Shown: positions 1 to 9,028 of the stretch, one piece after another
Layout: every line of letters starts with the position of its first letter
Numbering within the stretch: the first letter of the stretch is position 1
Assembly: GCA_030447685.1 (NCBI GenBank)
Contig: JAUJOK010000036.1
Coordinates: 1,365 to 37,458, forward strand
Source of the DNA: Armatimonadaceae bacterium
Lineage (GTDB): Bacteria > Armatimonadota > Armatimonadia > Armatimonadales > Armatimonadaceae
DNA: 36,094 bases
Direction of reading: 5' to 3'
Position numbers and translations under genes: made by a program
The notes under the pieces: generated by a model
What the model was told of the DNA's origin: nothing
The model's database searches: none
The model's input: only the letters and a program-made list of their open reading frames with translations

Positions 1-28
1 GATCGGACACTTCGATGTGGTAGGTCAT
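1..28 (-). CDS. ParE/RelE-type toxin, N-terminal fragment (runs off window)
   Basis: Only nine codons are inside the window. Read on the minus strand from the ATG at 28-26 they give MTYHIEVSD, a beginning typical of ParE/RelE-family toxins (a first beta strand after a short polar start). The ATG lies three bases after the stop of the antitoxin gene, the tight spacing usual in type II toxin-antitoxin operons. The family call rests on this context and a very short peptide, so it is tentative; the rest of the gene lies beyond base 1. Confidence 0.5.
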
Positions 29-31
29 GAA

Positions 32-310
32 TCAAATGTCCAGACCATAACGATCCCGTTTTTCGTTGATGATTGCTTCCAAGGAGCGATAGCGCCCCTG
101 CTCGAATGCCTCCAAGCCCCGGTCAATCCCCTGGCGAATAGCAGCCTTATCCTCCTCCGTCAATTCAGCATCGCTGTCATCCACCAGCGCGCTTCTCATG
201 CCGTCCCGCAGGTAGGCTAAAGCAAGGCTGGCCTCATCGGCCCCGATTTCTTCCGCCTTCTCGCGCAGCCACGCAGACAACTCCGCATCCAGTTCTAGGG
301 TAATCGTCAT
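32..310 (-). CDS. ParD-like antitoxin (type II toxin-antitoxin)
   Basis: A 92-residue protein beginning MTITLELDAEL, a short beta strand followed by helices, as in ribbon-helix-helix (ParD/CopG) antitoxins. The C-terminal part, with the motif IRQGIDRGLEAFEQGRYRSL, resembles the conserved tail of ParD-like antitoxins paired with ParE toxins. It would bind its own operator through the N-terminus and neutralise the toxin through the C-terminus. Two in-frame ATGs exist, at 316 and 310. The one at 310 has AAGGA six bases upstream, while the one at 316 directly abuts AAGGA, so 310 is preferred. The toxin gene starts three bases downstream. It lies 41 bases after the sugar permease on the same strand, with its own candidate -10 box between them. 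Confidence 0.75.
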   Translation of the reverse strand: MTITLELDAELSAWLREKAEEIGADEASLALAYLRDGMRSALVDDSDAELTEEDKAAIRQGIDRGLEAFEQGRYRSLEAIINEKRDRYGLDI

Positions 311-327
311 TGTCATTCCTTATCAGT

Positions 328-333
328 ATTATA
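328..333 (-). promoter_or_regulatory. Candidate -10 box of the toxin-antitoxin operon
   Basis: The minus strand reads TATAAT here, about 18 bases before the antitoxin start and inside the short gap after the sugar permease. No good -35 box is seen at 16-18 bp spacing. The placement suggests that the module has its own promoter. Confidence 0.4.
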
Positions 334-351
334 AGATCATACGTGGTGCGC

Positions 352-1224
352 TTAATCGAGGTTCTCGCGGAAGAAGCGGCGCTGAATCAGGATCAGCGTC
401 ATGATGACGACGAAAAGGACGATGGCGAGCGCAGTGGCTTTGCCCAGGTTATAGGCTCCAAAGGCCAGGTTGTAGACATGCATGACGACGGTTGTGGTAG
501 CGTAGCCGGGGCCGCCGCCGGTCATGATGAAGGGAAGCTCGAACACCTGCATGGAGCCGATGACGCTGAAGATAAGCATCATCGCGATGACCGGGCGCAG
601 GCGTGGCAGCGTCACGACCCGCATCTTGCGGAAGAAGCCTGCGCCTTCCAGTTCCGCCGCCTCGTACAACTCTTCCGGGATGCTTTGCAGGGCGGCTATG
701 TAAATTAAGCCGGGACCGAACAGAATCAGGCCCGGCAGAACCAGGCAGAACATCGCCAGTTGGGGGTCGTCCAGCCACTTGAGGGTCGGCAGATTGAGGC
801 CCGCAAGCATCCCGTTGAGCAGGCCCAGGCGCGGGTTGTACATATATTTCCAGATCGCGATACCCGCCGTAGAGGCGACCGGGATAAACCAGAGCACCAT
901 CATCCAGCGTATAGTTTGTCGCGGCATCTCCATCAGCAGAATCGAGATGAAGATCGGGATGGCGAACGTCAGGCCGATGGACAGGAGCGCGTAGTAGAGC
1001 GTGTTCTGGAAAGCCGTCAGAATGAGCGGGTCGGCGGCCACCTCGCGAAAGTTCTGCGCCCCGACGAACTCCGCATCCTTGACGAAGTAGTACCGCTGGA
1101 ACCCGACCACGAACGCGAACAGCACCGGGAACCAGCCAAAGAAGAACTGCGCCAGCAGACCGGGCAGCGTGAACAGCCACGCCGACAGATGCCGATACCG
1201 CAGGGTGAAGCGAGGTAATGCCAT
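352..1224 (-). CDS. Carbohydrate ABC transporter permease (MalF/UgpA type)
   Basis: A 290-residue inner-membrane subunit of a sugar ABC importer (binding-protein-dependent transport family). The N-terminus is hydrophobic (LFTLPGLLAQFFFGWFPVLF) and about six membrane segments are evident. The EAA loop that docks onto the ATPase is visible as EELYEAAELEGAGFFRKMRV followed by TLPRLRP. Length is normal for the family. It starts five bases after the substrate-binding protein gene, so the two form an operon. Importers of this class normally have a second, MalG-type permease directly downstream; here a toxin-antitoxin module follows instead. The ATPase is not in the window, which is common because such importers often share a distant MsmK-like ATPase. 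Confidence 0.92.
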   Translation of the reverse strand: MALPRFTLRYRHLSAWLFTLPGLLAQFFFGWFPVLFAFVVGFQRYYFVKDAEFVGAQNFREVAADPLILTAFQNTLYYALLSIGLTFAIPIFISILLMEMPRQTIRWMMVLWFIPVASTAGIAIWKYMYNPRLGLLNGMLAGLNLPTLKWLDDPQLAMFCLVLPGLILFGPGLIYIAALQSIPEELYEAAELEGAGFFRKMRVVTLPRLRPVIAMMLIFSVIGSMQVFELPFIMTGGGPGYATTTVVMHVYNLAFGAYNLGKATALAIVLFVVIMTLILIQRRFFRENLD

Positions 1225-1229
1225 AAAAT

Positions 1230-2885
1230 CTACGGAACCTTGTAGACCGTTCCCAGCTTCTTGCGCCAGACGGTTTCGTAAAAGCGGGGATAGTAGCGCT
1301 GATAAAAGGCCGTGCGCGCATCCATGTAGCGGCGAAGCCGCTCGGCATCCTGCTTGTTTCCAAAGGCGAGCAGGTTGGTGTTGACCAGGTTGGCCGTTCG
1401 AGTGATCAGGGCTTTGAGGTCAACATTGCTGGTAATGGCCTCGGAATACATGGCGCGCACGGCCCGGCCAAACTCATTGGTCGGCGGCTCGCTCAGGCCG
1501 AATTCGCGGGGCAGCGGCGGCGCATGGCTTGCGCGAATCTCCCGGTAAACGTCGATATAATCACGGGGAAATACGGTTTCTAAAGGTCTATCCAGCAGAT
1601 TTTCTTTGGGTTTGTAGGGAAGGACGAGCAGTTCGGCGTACAGCGAACTTTGCTGTCCTTTGATTTTGGCCGTCGTCATGGCGCTCCGCATACGGTTGAC
1701 GAACACATCGCCGTAAAAATAGGACTTGCACCACTCGAACGCCGCTTTCAACTGCTCCGGGCTGAGCGTCGGGTCGAAGCCGATGGGGTTGGTGATCGGG
1801 CGCAGGCCGCTTATCCCGCCCGGCCCGTGTGGCGGCACGGCCATCCCGACCGTCTGCGCATAGGGCTTATCCTTGCCGAACTTGTCCGGCGCGTCGAGGC
1901 TTTCACGCGGCGTGTGCGGCCCGAAGCTCCAGATCATCCCCGCGTGGCTGGCGTCGAACTCGTTGTGCCACTGCGACCAGCCCATCGAGACACTGGTCAG
2001 CACCGATTTGTCTTCGTTCGCCATCGCCCGCACCGCCTGAAGCGAGCGCAGCAGGTCGGGGTCCCGGTCATTGAAAACCCAGGTGCGTCGTCCGGTCGGG
2101 TCGGGGACATACATATCGAGCGCGTAGGCTTGATTGTAAAATAAGTCGTCCATCTGGCCCGCGTAGCCGAAGCGTCCCTTCTTCGCATCGGTCAGCTTTT
2201 TGGCGATCTGGCGGAAGTCTTCCCAGGTCCAGTCCGAGCGAGGGCCGGGTTCGCCGTGCTCGTTGAAGATACCGGCCTCGCGAAACCAGTCCTTGCGGTA
2301 ACGGATGACCGACGCCCCCATCTCGTTGGCGGCCAGCGTATAGATGCGACCGTTCACGGTTCCCTCGCGGATCGAGCCTTCCGGCAGGAGCTGGAACTGT
2401 TCCGACTTTTTCTTTCGCGGAGTCAGGTCGGCGTAGATTCCCTGTTCGATGGTCTGTGGCAGATCGCGAGCAATTTAGTAGGCGGGCGCGCGGTTCGCTG
2501 CCAGCGCCACGGCCAGCGCGGATTTGAAGTTTTCCGACCACATATCGAAGTTGATGTACTCGATCTTGACACGCGGATTCTGAAGCTCGAAAAGGGACTG
2601 GTTATACAGACCCATCAGCGTGTTCAGGTCGCCGCCATGGACGGCTTTGTCAATGGGCGCGCGGTAGGGACCGGCATCGAAGGGCAGCAGCGCGCCGCCC
2701 CAGCTTTCCGGAACACGCACGATAACGTCTTTGTAGCGTATCTTCTGCTCGTCTTTGAGCACCTGGTATTCCAGCGGAGTCAAAGCGCGTCGGGAAGCCG
2801 CGTGGACATCGGATGTCTGGACGCGGCGGCCACATCCGATGCCGAAAACGATCAGTAGCAGCGAAAGTAAAAATAGTCGGGGCAT
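1230..2885 (-). pseudogene. Extracellular sugar-binding lipoprotein, interrupted by an in-frame TAA
   Basis: Substrate-binding protein of the sugar ABC importer. The start at 2885 has a GGAGGAGG site upstream. A lipoprotein signal follows (LLLIVFGIGC, lipid-attachment Cys18), so the product would be anchored outside the cytoplasmic membrane. The reading frame stays open from 2885 to the TAG at 1230 except for one TAA at 2477-2475, after ALAANRAPAY. Beyond it the frame continues with IARDLPQTIEQGIYADLTP, a normal family segment, so about 551 codons make one gene. A single base change in a Tyr codon (TAC or TAT) would give this TAA. The pieces are 2885-2475 (136 residues) and the rest down to 1230. 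Either it is a true nonsense mutation that abolishes transport or a sequence error. It is the first gene of the operon. Confidence 0.85.
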
Positions 2886-2955
2886 TCAAGCCTCCTCCAT
2901 TGCCAGGCTCGATAGGGGAACGTTGTAGTAGTATTCGTCAGTCCGTGGCCGGATT

Positions 2956-3170
2956 CCTTTATTTTGCCGCCCTCACCCCCGGCCCCCGAAGAAGCCCCCA
3001 CCCCCGCCCCTCTCCCGCTGCGGGAGAGGGGTGCCTATCACGACAGCGGCCCCGGCTTCGCACGGAAGCAAAGAGAACCCGCTGTGGCGCGAAGCCGGGG
3101 TTGGCAACGCTACAGGCTCCCCTCTCCCGCTGCGGGGGAGAGGAAGGGGGTGAGGGCGGCAAAATAAAGG
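2956..3170. repeat. 215-bp nested palindromic element with 25-bp perfect terminal inverted repeats
   Basis: This fills most of the 370-base gap between the binding-protein gene and the SMP-30 gene. Bases 2956-2980 (CCTTTATTTTGCCGCCCTCA and five more C) are the exact reverse complement of 3146-3170. Inside, 3007-3018 pairs with 3020-3031 (CCCCTCTCCCGC), a near-copy of that hairpin starts at 3119, and CCCCGGCTTCGC at 3050-3061 pairs with 3089-3100. No protein-like reading frame is present. The architecture is that of a REP- or MITE-like element. No target-site duplication is evident. Its hairpin units are of the same type as those at 20661, 21177 and 23417. Confidence 0.82.
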
Positions 3171-3255
3171 AAACCACCCCTGCTGAGGCGAACAGAAAGC
3201 GCGGCTCGCTTTACTCGGCGGGCTAACCTGCAAGGAAAAGGATCGGGCGTAAGAC

Positions 3256-4131
3256 ATGGAGCGAGGACTGAAAAAGGTGGCGGCGGGGCTGAAATTTCCC
3301 GAAGGCCCGGCGTATGACGGCAAGGGTAATGTTATCGTTTCCGACTGCCGGGGGCCGTACCTGACGAGGATTACCAAGGACGGCAAGGCTTCACTCTATC
3401 TGCGTCCGGCGTCGGCGGGAAGCGCCCGGATGACTTTCAAAAAGCCCAACGGCTCCACCTTCTTTGAAGACGGCTCGCAGTTCGTGTGCGATTTTGGCCG
3501 CAAGGCGATAATGCGTATCTATCCGGCTTCCGCCGGGGGGAAGCAGCTTATCTATGCGCGCGCGTGGAACGGCAGACCCTTTCGCGGTCCCAACGATCTC
3601 GCCTTCGATCCGGCGGGAAATCTGTACTTCACTGACCCACCGGGGTCGAACCGCAAAACGCCCATTGGCTGCGTTTACCGGGTGGCGCGCGGGACGCGGC
3701 AAGTGACACGGGTGGCGGACGGGCTGGCCTTCCCGAATGGAATCGCCTTTGCCGCCGATGGGCGGACGCTGTATGTGTGTGAATCGCAGCGCAGCCGCGT
3801 CTTGCGTTACCGGGTGGCCCCGGACGGCAGCCTCGGCGATAAACGGGTGGCTGCCAATCTGGGGTGGGGCGACCCGGACGGCATGGCCGTAGACCGGGCC
3901 GGAAACCTGGTGGTCGCCCACTTCGGCGCTGGGATGGTGCATATGTTCCGACCCGACGGCAAGCTGCTCCGAAGCATCAAACTTCCGGGCAAGCAGGTGA
4001 CGAATGTGGAGTTTGCGGGCCGGGACCTGCGGACGCTGTATATCACGGAAGCGGAAACCGACGCCGTCTACACGCTCCCGATGGATGTGCCCGGTCTGCC
4101 CCTGTTCTGCTCCCCAAAGAACACAGGCTGA
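3256..4131 (+). CDS. SMP-30/gluconolactonase/LRE family protein
   Basis: A 291-residue six-bladed beta-propeller of the SMP-30 family, which hydrolyses sugar lactones or related esters with a bound divalent metal. The metal-site residues of the family are recognisable: Glu16 in FPEGPAYD, Asn113 in GPNDLAFDPAGNLYFTD, Asn161 in FPNGIAF and Asp208 in GDPDGMAVD. The repeating blade motif (DPAGNLYF, AADGRTLYV, DRAGNLVV) is clear. There is no signal peptide, so it is probably cytoplasmic. Length matches the family. It is monocistronic, following the palindromic element. The substrate cannot be told from sequence; nearby sugar-uptake genes make a carbohydrate lactone plausible, by inference only. 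Confidence 0.9.
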   Translation: MERGLKKVAAGLKFPEGPAYDGKGNVIVSDCRGPYLTRITKDGKASLYLRPASAGSARMTFKKPNGSTFFEDGSQFVCDFGRKAIMRIYPASAGGKQLIYARAWNGRPFRGPNDLAFDPAGNLYFTDPPGSNRKTPIGCVYRVARGTRQVTRVADGLAFPNGIAFAADGRTLYVCESQRSRVLRYRVAPDGSLGDKRVAANLGWGDPDGMAVDRAGNLVVAHFGAGMVHMFRPDGKLLRSIKLPGKQVTNVEFAGRDLRTLYITEAETDAVYTLPMDVPGLPLFCSPKNTG

Positions 4132-4224
4132 CCCGCCGGGCCAGTATCTCATAATTTGGCCCCCATGTGCGGGCGGCGCAATACCTTATGGGTTGTGGCG
4201 CGGCTGCGTGTGTTAGCAGGGTTA

Positions 4225-4491
4225 TCAAACACGGGGGCGGGATTCTTCTTCGGTCGCGTCGGCTTCGTCGCTTTTCCAGTCGGGGCCGACCGGTGCCACT
4301 CCCGTAGGGCCGGAGCCATCGCCGGAGCCACCACCAATATGTCGGAACCATTGCGGTAGCTTGCTGCCCACCCACAGCAGCAGAACGCCTGCGCCAACCA
4401 GTAGTATGTCCTGGTAGGTGATAACGCCGACGCCGATCCATAGCAGCTTCTCAGGTCTGGCCTGACTGCCGTAGAATCGCAAAAAAGGCAT
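4225..4491 (-). CDS. TatA/E-like small membrane protein (tentative)
   Basis: An 88-residue protein with a single membrane helix (ILLVGAGVLLLWVG) followed by SKLPQWFRHIGGG and a Gly-rich acidic tail. This order, helix, then (F/V)G-x-K-LP, then an amphipathic Arg/Gly segment, is that of TatA/TatE, the pore-forming subunits of the twin-arginine translocase. The usual Phe-Gly hinge is Val-Gly here and the tail is short. The ATG at 4491 was chosen because TatA proteins have a very short outer segment; a GTG at 4521 would add ten residues. No other Tat gene is near. It could also be an unrelated single-pass protein. The stretch between the SMP-30 gene and this gene holds nothing else visible. Confidence 0.5.
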   Translation of the reverse strand: MPFLRFYGSQARPEKLLWIGVGVITYQDILLVGAGVLLLWVGSKLPQWFRHIGGGSGDGSGPTGVAPVGPDWKSDEADATEEESRPRV

Positions 4492-4713
4492 TGCTTCCGG
4501 TATCTGAGTGCGTGGGGTCACATGCCTGTGACCGGGACAGCAGGCGCAGCAGGGATGCAGCCTGGTTCACTCAAAGCAAGCAGGAGCACTACGGCGCAGC
4601 GCAAGCGCGGTGATTGTTGGCGCAGGCCGATTTTGCGTCTTCATTAGCCGCAACTGCGCTCCGCTTGCCAATCGACGGGATTTTTAGTGTACTCCAACCG
4701 GTACGCGCACCTG

Positions 4714-4722
4714 TGTTATAAT
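4714..4722 (+). promoter_or_regulatory. Extended -10 promoter of the sugar-nucleotide operon
   Basis: TGTTATAAT (TG at 4714-4715, TATAAT at 4717-4722) is a perfect extended -10 element, which can act without a good -35 box; none is obvious here. Transcription would begin near 4729, leaving a leader of about 58 bases before the GTG at 4787, with AGGAAAGG at 4768-4775. The remainder of the gap from 4492 to 4786 contains no recognisable gene. Confidence 0.5.
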
Positions 4723-4786
4723 CGGGGAGCGATGGTTCCGAGGAGGCCGGGAGCGCCTTGGAGCATGAGGAAAGGTTAGACGGACG

Positions 4787-5653
4787 GTGAAGACGACGAA
4801 AGCCGTGATAACGGCGGCGGGCAGAAGTCAGCGCACATTGCCGCTGCAACGGCTGGTAGACCGTGACGGCGTGCCCAAATCCGTCCTGCGTATCGTTATC
4901 GAAGAGGCGCTCCGCGCGGGAATCAACGATGTCTGTCTGGTTATCTGCCCCGGCGACGAAGCCGCGTATCGGGAAGCGGCGGGCGAGCACGCCGGAAGGC
5001 TGCAATTTGTTCCACAGATTGAGCCGCTGGGCTACGGTCACGCCGTCTACTGCGCGCGTGAGTTCATCCAGAACGAGCCTTTCCTCCACATGGTCGGCGA
5101 CCATATCTACGTTCGCACCAGCGCGGCGGGCTTCGCGCAGCAGTTGGTAGAACTTGCCGAAACGCATTCCTGCTCGGTATCGGGTGTCGAATCGACCCGG
5201 GAAAACCTGCTGCCCTATTTCGGGACGGTCGGCGGCCAGCGGGTTAAGGGGACGCAGGACCTGTATCTGATCGAGCGGGTGGTGGAAAAGCCGACCCCGA
5301 CCGAGGCCGAACAGACGCTGACGGTTCCCGGCCTGCGCGCTGGCCACTACCTGTGCTTTATCGGCATGCACGTTTTGACCCCGGTGGTGATGGAGATTCT
5401 CGCGCAGCAGGTGGAATCGAGCGATAGGCCCGACTGCATCGAGCTGTCGCCGGTGCTGAATGAGCTTGCGGCGCGCGAGCAGTTTTTGGCCGTGGAAGCG
5501 CCGGGGCGGCGATACCCCATCGATGTGCGGTACGGCCTGCTGACGGCGCAGCTTGCCCTCGCGCTCAGCGGGCAGGACCGCGACGAGGTGCTGACGGGTC
5601 TGTGCGAACTGCTGGCGGACCGGGAGATCGGCGCGGCGGCGGGGCAGGGGTAA
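4787..5653 (+). CDS. GalU-type sugar-phosphate nucleotidyltransferase
   Basis: A 288-residue nucleotidyltransferase of the UTP-glucose-1-phosphate uridylyltransferase (GalU/HasC) type, making an NDP-sugar and pyrophosphate. The N-terminus [16 protein letters not shown] is the nucleotide-binding loop, but the usual GxGTR signature reads [22 protein letters not shown] matches the base- and sugar-binding segment, and MVGDHIYV (Asp105) provides the metal-binding Asp. [11 protein letters not shown] is the conserved Glu-Lys-Pro segment. The start is GTG at 4787, because upstream codons show no family similarity and AGGAAAGG lies before it. Four bases after its stop begins a giant kinase/pyrophosphorylase fusion, so both are probably co-transcribed for nucleotide-sugar supply. 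The altered loop leaves substrate choice open. Confidence 0.82.
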   Translation: MKTTKAVITAAGRSQRTLPLQRLVDRDGVPKSVLRIVIEEALRAGINDVCLVICPGDEAAYREAAGEHAGRLQFVPQIEPLGYGHAVYCAREFIQNEPFLHMVGDHIYVRTSAAGFAQQLVELAETHSCSVSGVESTRENLLPYFGTVGGQRVKGTQDLYLIERVVEKPTPTEAEQTLTVPGLRAGHYLCFIGMHVLTPVVMEILAQQVESSDRPDCIELSPVLNELAAREQFLAVEAPGRRYPIDVRYGLLTAQLALALSGQDRDEVLTGLCELLADREIGAAAGQG

Positions 5654-5657
5654 GCGT

Positions 5658-8600
5658 ATGCCCGGCTATCTGCAAACCATTATCACGGCCACCGATGCCG
5701 ACCTCCGCAACCGCTCGCTCGACACCTTTTGCCGCGCCGCCGAACAGGCCGAACTGCTGGCTGAATGCGCCGATCTGGAAGCGTTCCGGCATCAGCGCGA
5801 AAATCTGTATGAGCGGGTGCGCGCCTGTTTCTTTTTATACGCCATTCACCGTTTCCATCTGCCCGCTAAGCCCAGCTTTCCGATAAACGGGCGCATCCCC
5901 TTCGAAGGCTACCTGCATCTGCTGGAGCGCCGCTTCGCGGAGGCTATAGCGCTGTTTTTGAAGGCGCAGGCGGAGGACGGCCCCAGCGACGGGCTTTCCA
6001 GCGCGCTGGCCGTCTCCTACCACCGGCTGGCGTTCCAGACGCTGGCCGATCAGGTGCGCCGCAGCGTGCGCGCCGTGCGCGGCAATCAGTGGATGTTTCG
6101 TGTCGGCCATCCCAGCGATCAGCCTTTGCGCGTGCGGCCCGAACTGAGGCAGCGGTCGTCGGAAGACACGCCGTTTCCCATTCTCAAGGAATCGACCCCG
6201 GTCCGCATGGACCTCACCCACAGCGCATGGAGCGACATCTTCTTTCTGGGAATGGATTACCCCGAAGGCGCGCGCGTCCTGAATGTCTCCATCGATCTGG
6301 CGGTGCGGGGGCAGGACACGCAGACGCGCCCCCCGGTCGAGGCCTATTTCCGCGTCATTGATGAGCCGGTTCTGCGGCTTGCCAGCGTCGATCTGGCGAC
6401 CACGGCGGACATCGTTTCGCTGTCGGAAGTGTTTGACTTCGCCCGCGACTACCTGGGCCTGCTCAAAGCCGCGCTGATCGCTTCCGGCCTGGTGCCTCCC
6501 GGCATCGAAGGCTCGGAGCAGAGCCTGCCCAGCCTGCTCGCCCAACTGGTGGGGCCGGGGCGTGGCATCGAGCTTATCAGCAATGTCAACGGCATCCCCA
6601 AAGGCTCCCGCCTCGCCGTCTCGACCAACCTGCTCGCCTCGCTTATCGCTGTCTGCATGCGTGCGACCGGCCAGATCCGCCGTCTGGAAGGGACGCTGGA
6701 CGAGCCGGAGCGACGCCTGGTGGCCGCGCGGGCTATCCTGGGCGAATGGCTGGCCGGGTCGGGCGGAGGCTGGCAGGATTCGGGCGGCGTGTGGCCCGGA
6801 ATCAAGCTGATCGAGGGGCAGGCGGCCCAGGAGGGGGACCCGGAAAAGGGTGTCAGCCGGGGGCGTCTGCTCCCGACCCACCGCATCCTGAGCCGCGAGG
6901 ACGCCTCCGACGAAACACGCAAAAAGCTCCAGGAAAGCCTGGTGCTGGTGCACGGCGGCATGGCGCAGAATGTCGGCCCGATTCTGGAGATGGTAACGGA
7001 AAAGTACCTGCTGCGCTCGGAAGCGGAGTGGACGGCCCGGCAGGATTCCCAGCAGGTATTGGAAGACATCCTGGTGGATTTGCGCGGCGGCGACATCGCT
7101 TCGCTGGGCGCGGCGACCACGCGCAACTTCTTCGGGCCGATCCAGACCATCATCCCCTGGGCCAGCAACCTGTACACGGAGACGCTTATCAGCGAAGTTC
7201 GCCGGGAGTTCGGAAACGACTTCTGGGGCTTCTGGATGCTGGGCGGCATGTCCGGCGGGGGCATGGGCTTCATTTTCGATCCCGCGCGCAAGGCCGAGGC
7301 GCAGGAGCGTTTACAGGCGATCATGTCGGGCGCGCGGCGGCGCTTCGAGAACGCTCTGCCGTTCGCGATGGAGCCGGTGGTCTACGACTTCGCGATCAAC
7401 GAGCGGGGCACCTGCGCCGAACGGCTGTCCGCCGAATCGGCCCCATTGCCCCCGGCCTATTATGCGATGACCCTGCCGAGCCTGATGCGGCTGGACCCGC
7501 GCGCGCTGCCGGTTTCCCGCCGCGCCGAACTGGATGCCTTCGGCGCGGCCTGCCGCACGCGCCCCGAACTGAGCGGCATGGCGCAGACCCTATTCGACCG
7601 TCTGCTGCCCCGGACGCGCGGGGACGAGCGCGACGGGCGCGATCTGGCGTCGCTGCTGGAGGCGTATGGGTTCGACCGGGTCGAGCATGAGCAGATTCGC
7701 GACGATCTGCGGCACGGGCGCATCGGCCTCGCGCAGAACCGTCTGCCGGTCAGCAGCGCCTTGCGCGATGTGGAGCCGGGCGATGTGTTCAACGGCATCG
7801 ACGGGCTGACCGATGACCTCCGCGCCGAGGGGATGGAGGCGCTGGCGTCCGGCGCGGTCGCCGTGGTCAGCCTGGCGGCGGGCGTCGGAAGCCGCTGGAC
7901 CCAGGGCGCGGGCGTGGTCAAGGCGCTGCACCCGTTCGCCAAGCTGGGCGGAAAGCACCGCACGTTTATCGAAACGCACCTGGCGAAGAGCCGACGCATC
8001 GGGCGGCTGTGCGGGCAAAGCCTGCCGCATATCTTCACCACCAGCTATCTCACCCATGCGCCCATCGAAGCCTATCTGGAAGCCGAAAACCACTACGGCT
8101 ATGAGGGGCCGCTGTTTCTTTCGCCGGGCCGCGCCATCGGCCTGCGTCTCATCCCCACGGTGCGCGATTTGCGCTTCGCCTGGGAAGAGATGCCCCAGCA
8201 GATGCTCGACGAGCAGGCGCAGAAGGTGCGCGAAAGCGGGCGGGCCGCGCTGATCGACTGGGCCTACAGCCAGGGCGAGGCCAGCGACTATACCGACAAC
8301 GTGCCCAGTCAGTGCCTGCATCCGGTCGGCCACTGGTACGAGATTCCGAACCTGCTCAAGAACGGTCTCTTGGCGCGCCTGCTGGACGAGCGTCCCGGCT
8401 TGCGCTACCTGATGGTGCATAATATCGACACGCTGGGAGCCGATGTCGATCCGGCGCTGCTGGGCCTGCATATCCGGCAGGGGAGCGCGCTGACCGTCGA
8501 AGTCACGCCCCGACGTCTGGAGGATCGCGGCGGCGGCTTGGCGCGGGTGGACGGGCGTCTGCGCCTGGTCGAGGGGCTGGCGATGCCGCGCGAGGAGGAA

Positions 8601-8978
8601 GAGTTCGCCCTTTCCTACTACAACTCGCTCACCACCTGGGTCAGCATCGACGGGCTTTTAGCGGCGTTCGGCCTGACCCGCGACAGCCTGCGCGATGAGG
8701 CCGCCGTCACCACCGCGATTCGGACTGTAGCGGCCCGCATGCCCACCTATGTCACCCTGAAAGAGGTCAAGCGGCGCTGGGGGCACGGGCACGAGGACGT
8801 TTTCCCGGTGGCGCAGTTCGAAAAGCTCTGGGGCGACATGACCGCGCTGCCGGAGCTTGCCTGCCGCTTCGTCGCCGTTTCGCGCCAGCGCGGGCAGCAG
8901 TTAAAAGAGCAGGCGCAGTTGGACGGCTGGCTGCGCGACGGCTCCGCCGCCTACGTCGAAGCTCTCTGCGACTGGTAA
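5658..8978 (+). CDS. Fusion of a fucokinase-like GHMP kinase and a UDP-sugar pyrophosphorylase-like domain
   Basis: A 1106-residue cytoplasmic protein with two recognisable halves. Roughly residues 180-620 resemble fucokinase-type GHMP kinases: a start like [20 protein letters not shown], an ATP-loop region with [16 protein letters not shown] (about 313), [19 protein letters not shown] (about 370) and the C-terminal loop [14 protein letters not shown]. Roughly residues 735-1000 resemble UDPGP-type pyrophosphorylases: [20 protein letters not shown] (about 738) is the Gly-rich nucleotide loop with its Lys, followed by a conserved [18 protein letters not shown]. Such a protein could phosphorylate a free sugar at C1 and then add a nucleotide, a one-chain salvage route like the plant and Bacteroides FKP enzymes, but with the domains in the opposite order. 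The kinase loop departs from the usual GSGLGTSS, so kinase activity is uncertain. It is co-transcribed with the GalU-like gene. Confidence 0.8.
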   Translation: MPGYLQTIITATDADLRNRSLDTFCRAAEQAELLAECADLEAFRHQRENLYERVRACFFLYAIHRFHLPAKPSFPINGRIPFEGYLHLLERRFAEAIALFLKAQAEDGPSDGLSSALAVSYHRLAFQTLADQVRRSVRAVRGNQWMFRVGHPSDQPLRVRPELRQRSSEDTPFPILKESTPVRMDLTHSAWSDIFFLGMDYPEGARVLNVSIDLAVRGQDTQTRPPVEAYFRVIDEPVLRLASVDLATTADIVSLSEVFDFARDYLGLLKAALIASGLVPPGIEGSEQSLPSLLAQLVGPGRGIELISNVNGIPKGSRLAVSTNLLASLIAVCMRATGQIRRLEGTLDEPERRLVAARAILGEWLAGSGGGWQDSGGVWPGIKLIEGQAAQEGDPEKGVSRGRLLPTHRILSREDASDETRKKLQESLVLVHGGMAQNVGPILEMVTEKYLLRSEAEWTARQDSQQVLEDILVDLRGGDIASLGAATTRNFFGPIQTIIPWASNLYTETLISEVRREFGNDFWGFWMLGGMSGGGMGFIFDPARKAEAQERLQAIMSGARRRFENALPFAMEPVVYDFAINERGTCAERLSAESAPLPPAYYAMTLPSLMRLDPRALPVSRRAELDAFGAACRTRPELSGMAQTLFDRLLPRTRGDERDGRDLASLLEAYGFDRVEHEQIRDDLRHGRIGLAQNRLPVSSALRDVEPGDVFNGIDGLTDDLRAEGMEALASGAVAVVSLAAGVGSRWTQGAGVVKALHPFAKLGGKHRTFIETHLAKSRRIGRLCGQSLPHIFTTSYLTHAPIEAYLEAENHYGYEGPLFLSPGRAIGLRLIPTVRDLRFAWEEMPQQMLDEQAQKVRESGRAALIDWAYSQGEASDYTDNVPSQCLHPVGHWYEIPNLLKNGLLARLLDERPGLRYLMVHNIDTLGADVDPALLGLHIRQGSALTVEVTPRRLEDRGGGLARVDGRLRLVEGLAMPREEEEFALSYYNSLTTWVSIDGLLAAFGLTRDSLRDEAAVTTAIRTVAARMPTYVTLKEVKRRWGHGHEDVFPVAQFEKLWGDMTALPELACRFVAVSRQRGQQLKEQAQLDGWLRDGSAAYVEALCDW

Positions 8979-8992
8979 TAAATACAAACAAC

Positions 8993-9011
8993 GCCCGTGT
9001 TATACGCGGGC
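8993..9011. other. Hairpin between the fusion gene and comM
   Basis: GCCCGTG and CGCGGGC form a 7-bp stem (one G-T pair) with a TTATA loop. There is no U-tract, so it is a weak terminator candidate. It may instead mark an mRNA end or the 5' leader of comM. Confidence 0.4.
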
Positions 9012-9028
9012 AGAACGGGGATTGACAC

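Noticed and set aside
2959..3177. Open frames on both strands across the palindromic element.
   Set aside because: They translate the hairpin repeats into low-complexity Arg/Pro/Gly peptides (such as PSPAAGEGRGWG) and have no start signals.
4764..4778. Tiny upstream ORF (ATG AGG AAA GGT TAG) before the GalU-like gene.
   Set aside because: Four codons overlapping the likely ribosome-binding site of the main gene; chance is the better explanation.
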